From assembly GCA_004293485.1 (NCBI GenBank), contig RDYW01000031.1, positions 1 to 64,000 of the forward strand: DNA of 64,000 nucleotides, written 5' to 3'. The notes under the pieces were generated by a model, which did no database searches, was not told the DNA's origin, and saw nothing but the letters and a program-made list of their open reading frames with translations. A program made the translations under genes and the position numbers. This document shows positions 61,819-64,000 of the stretch, piece after piece. The stretch comes from Sphingobacteriales bacterium. GTDB lineage: Bacteria > Bacteroidota > Bacteroidia > Sphingobacteriales > Sphingobacteriaceae. Position 1 is the first letter of the stretch. Every line of letters starts with the position of its first letter.

Positions 61819-64000
61819 ATGAAGCATTCCTTTTTTATCAGCCTTATATTTATTGCTAGCTTTTGCATTATAAGTTGCAAAAGTAAAACCAATACCAAGC
61901 CTCTTTTTAAAACGCTACCTAGCACCGCCACAGGCATCACCTTTATCAATACCGTAAACTATAGTCACAATTTTAATGTATTTAACTACCGTAATTTTTA
62001 TAATGGCGCAGGTGTAGCCATTGGCGATATAAATAACGATGGCCTAGCCGATGTTTTTTTTACCGCCAACCAAGGCAATAACAAGCTATACCTCAATAAA
62101 GGAAATTGGAAATTCGAAGATATTACCGCAAAAGCAGGGGTAAAAGGCATACATAAATGGCATACAGGCGTAAGCATGGTTGATATTAATGCCGATGGTT
62201 GGCTAGATATATATGTATGTAATAGTGGCGATATTAACGGCGACGATAAAGCCAACGAATTATACATTAACCAACAAAACGGTACTTTTAAAGAGCAAGC
62301 ACAGCAATATGGCTTAAACGATAAAGGGCTATCAACCCATGCCGCATTTTTTGATTACGACCACGATGGTGATTTAGATTGTTACATCCTCAACAACAGT
62401 TACCGCCCCATAGAGAGTTTTGGCTTTAGCGTAAAATTACGTTACGAACGAGATGCCCTAGGGGGGCACCGCTTATACCGAAACGATAAATCTAAATTTG
62501 TAGATGTAAGCGAAAAGGCAGGTATTTATGGCAGTGCCATTGGCTTTGGCTTAGGCCTAAGTGTGGGCGATGTAAATAACGATGGCTGGGACGATATATA
62601 TGTATCGAACGATTTTTTTGAAAAAGATTACCTATACATCAACCAAAAAAATGGCACATTTAAAGAAGTTATTGCCGATGCTATGGGGCATATAAGCCAA
62701 GCATCTATGGGCTCCGATATGATGGATGTAAATAACGATGGCTACCTCGATATTTTTACTACCGATATGCTGCCCGAACCCGATGTTAAGCTAAAAACCA
62801 CCACCGTGTTTGATGATTATAACCTATCAAATGCCAAAATACGAAGCGATTTTCACCATCAGTTTGCCGCCAATTGTTTACAGCTAAACAACGGCGATGG
62901 TACCTTTAGCGAAGTAGCAGCTTACGCAGGGGTAAACGCTACCGACTGGAGCTGGGGTGCCTTATCATTCGATTTTAATAACGATGGCTGGAAAGATTTA
63001 TTTGTAAGCAATGGCATTAGTAAAGACCTTACCGACCAAGATTTTTTAAATTATTTTAGCAGTAGTGTGGTTATGGATAATGCCAAGGCGGGTATTGTAG
63101 ATTTTGAGGGAATGCTAAACAAAATGAAATCGAACCCAATACCCAATTACGGTTTTATCAATCAAAAAAACCTAACCTTTAAAAACGCTACGCTTGAAAT
63201 GGGTTTTGATGCCCCAAGTTTTAGCAATGGTGCCGCTTATGGCGATTTAGATAACGATGGCGATTTAGATTTAGTGGTTAACAACGAAAACGCCGAAGCT
63301 TTTGTTTACCGAAATACAGCTTCTGAAACACTAAAAACCAACTTTTTAAAAGTAAAACTTAAAGGGCACTCGCCCAATACTTTTGGCTACGGTGTTAGGG
63401 TAACTATTTATTCCAAAAATGACATACAAGTTTTGCAGCAAATGCCTAGCAGGGGTTTCCAAAGTTCGGTAGAGCCCATACTTAATTTTGGCCTGGGTAA
63501 CACAAAACAAATAGATAGCCTAGTAGTGCTGTGGCCTAATTTAAAAACACAATCAATCAAAAATATAATTGGCAATAAAACAATAGTGCTACAACAAGCC
63601 AATGCACATCAAAAATTTGAACCTCAGAAAGTATCAGGCAACCCTTTTTTCAACCCATTAAAAGTATCCCAATTTATTGCTGGCAACATCCTACACAAAG
63701 AAAACAATTTTATTGATTTTAATATCGAAAGGCTTATACCCAAAATGCTATCGGCCGATGGCCCTAAAATAACCGTTGCCGATGTAAACGGCGACGGTCT
63801 CGATGATTTTTTAATAGGAGCTGCCAAAGGCGATGTAAATAAACTTTTTTTGGCTTTGCCCAATGGCAAAGGCTTTAAACTAAGCATACAGCCCGTACTG
63901 CAAATGCCCAATGCAAGCGACAATACCGATGCAGTTTTTTTAGATGCCGATAATGATGGTGATAAGGATTTTCTGTTGGTGTATGGCGGTAACGAAGATA
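61819..64000 (+). CDS. VCBS/FG-GAP repeat lipoprotein, CRTAC1-like (runs off window end)
   Basis: Open frame from ATG 61819 to the window end: MKHSFFISLIFIASFCIISCKS, repeated DINNDGLADVFFTANQG / DVNNDGWDDIYVSND / DLDNDGDLDLVVNNE motifs; absent from ORF track because no stop is in the window. Confidence 0.92.
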   Translation, partial: MKHSFFISLIFIASFCIISCKSKTNTKPLFKTLPSTATGITFINTVNYSHNFNVFNYRNFYNGAGVAIGDINNDGLADVFFTANQGNNKLYLNKGNWKFEDITAKAGVKGIHKWHTGVSMVDINADGWLDIYVCNSGDINGDDKANELYINQQNGTFKEQAQQYGLNDKGLSTHAAFFDYDHDGDLDCYILNNSYRPIESFGFSVKLRYERDALGGHRLYRNDKSKFVDVSEKAGIYGSAIGFGLGLSVGDVNNDGWDDIYVSNDFFEKDYLYINQKNGTFKEVIADAMGHISQASMGSDMMDVNNDGYLDIFTTDMLPEPDVKLKTTTVFDDYNLSNAKIRSDFHHQFAANCLQLNNGDGTFSEVAAYAGVNATDWSWGALSFDFNNDGWKDLFVSNGISKDLTDQDFLNYFSSSVVMDNAKAGIVDFEGMLNKMKSNPIPNYGFINQKNLTFKNATLEMGFDAPSFSNGAAYGDLDNDGDLDLVVNNENAEAFVYRNTASETLKTNFLKVKLKGHSPNTFGYGVRVTIYSKNDIQVLQQMPSRGFQSSVEPILNFGLGNTKQIDSLVVLWPNLKTQSIKNIIGNKTIVLQQANAHQKFEPQKVSGNPFFNPLKVSQFIAGNILHKENNFIDFNIERLIPKMLSADGPKITVADVNGDGLDDFLIGAAKGDVNKLFLALPNGKGFKLSIQPVLQMPNASDNTDAVFLDADNDGDKDFLLVYGGNED

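Noticed and set aside
1-64000. CRISPR arrays, tRNA or rRNA genes
   Set aside because: No regularly spaced repeats, tRNA T-arm-like motifs or rRNA segments were recognised by eye; tRNAscan-SE and CRISPRCasFinder would be needed to exclude them formally

Overview
Chromosomal window from a Bacteroidota bacterium, called from typical families: SusC/SusD, T9SS sorting domain, PorW/SprE-like lipoprotein, DUF4175, DUF4159. About 43 genes are well supported. They cover housekeeping functions (ybeY, Sua5, dxs, aspS, hemL, pfkA, gmhA, DsbD, hemW, PBP1A, rsmE, murQ), a surface-polysaccharide block (WbpE/WbpD-like pair, gmd, SLBB export protein, UDP-sugar dehydrogenase), a T9SS-type surface protein beside a small PID-CTERM-like protein, and a GH2/SusC/SusD/VCBS locus cut by the right edge. 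The left edge holds the 3' end of an IS30-family transposase. Observations not explained by the ORF track: (1) a type III restriction-modification scar at ~49.1-49.6 kb, with the Mod N-terminus followed directly by the Res C-terminus; (2) a GC-rich, imperfect inverted-repeat segment read in frame inside aspS, resembling an intergenic Bacteroidota repeat; (3) two or three copies of a ~100 bp palindromic intergenic repeat; (4) a serine hydrolase that keeps only a GH3 C-terminal domain remnant; (5) a GH2 protein that lacks the usual Asn-Glu acid/base motif; (6) a PID-CTERM-like tail on a small secreted protein. No tRNA, rRNA or CRISPR array was recognised by eye. All family calls come from reading protein motifs; no database search was run.
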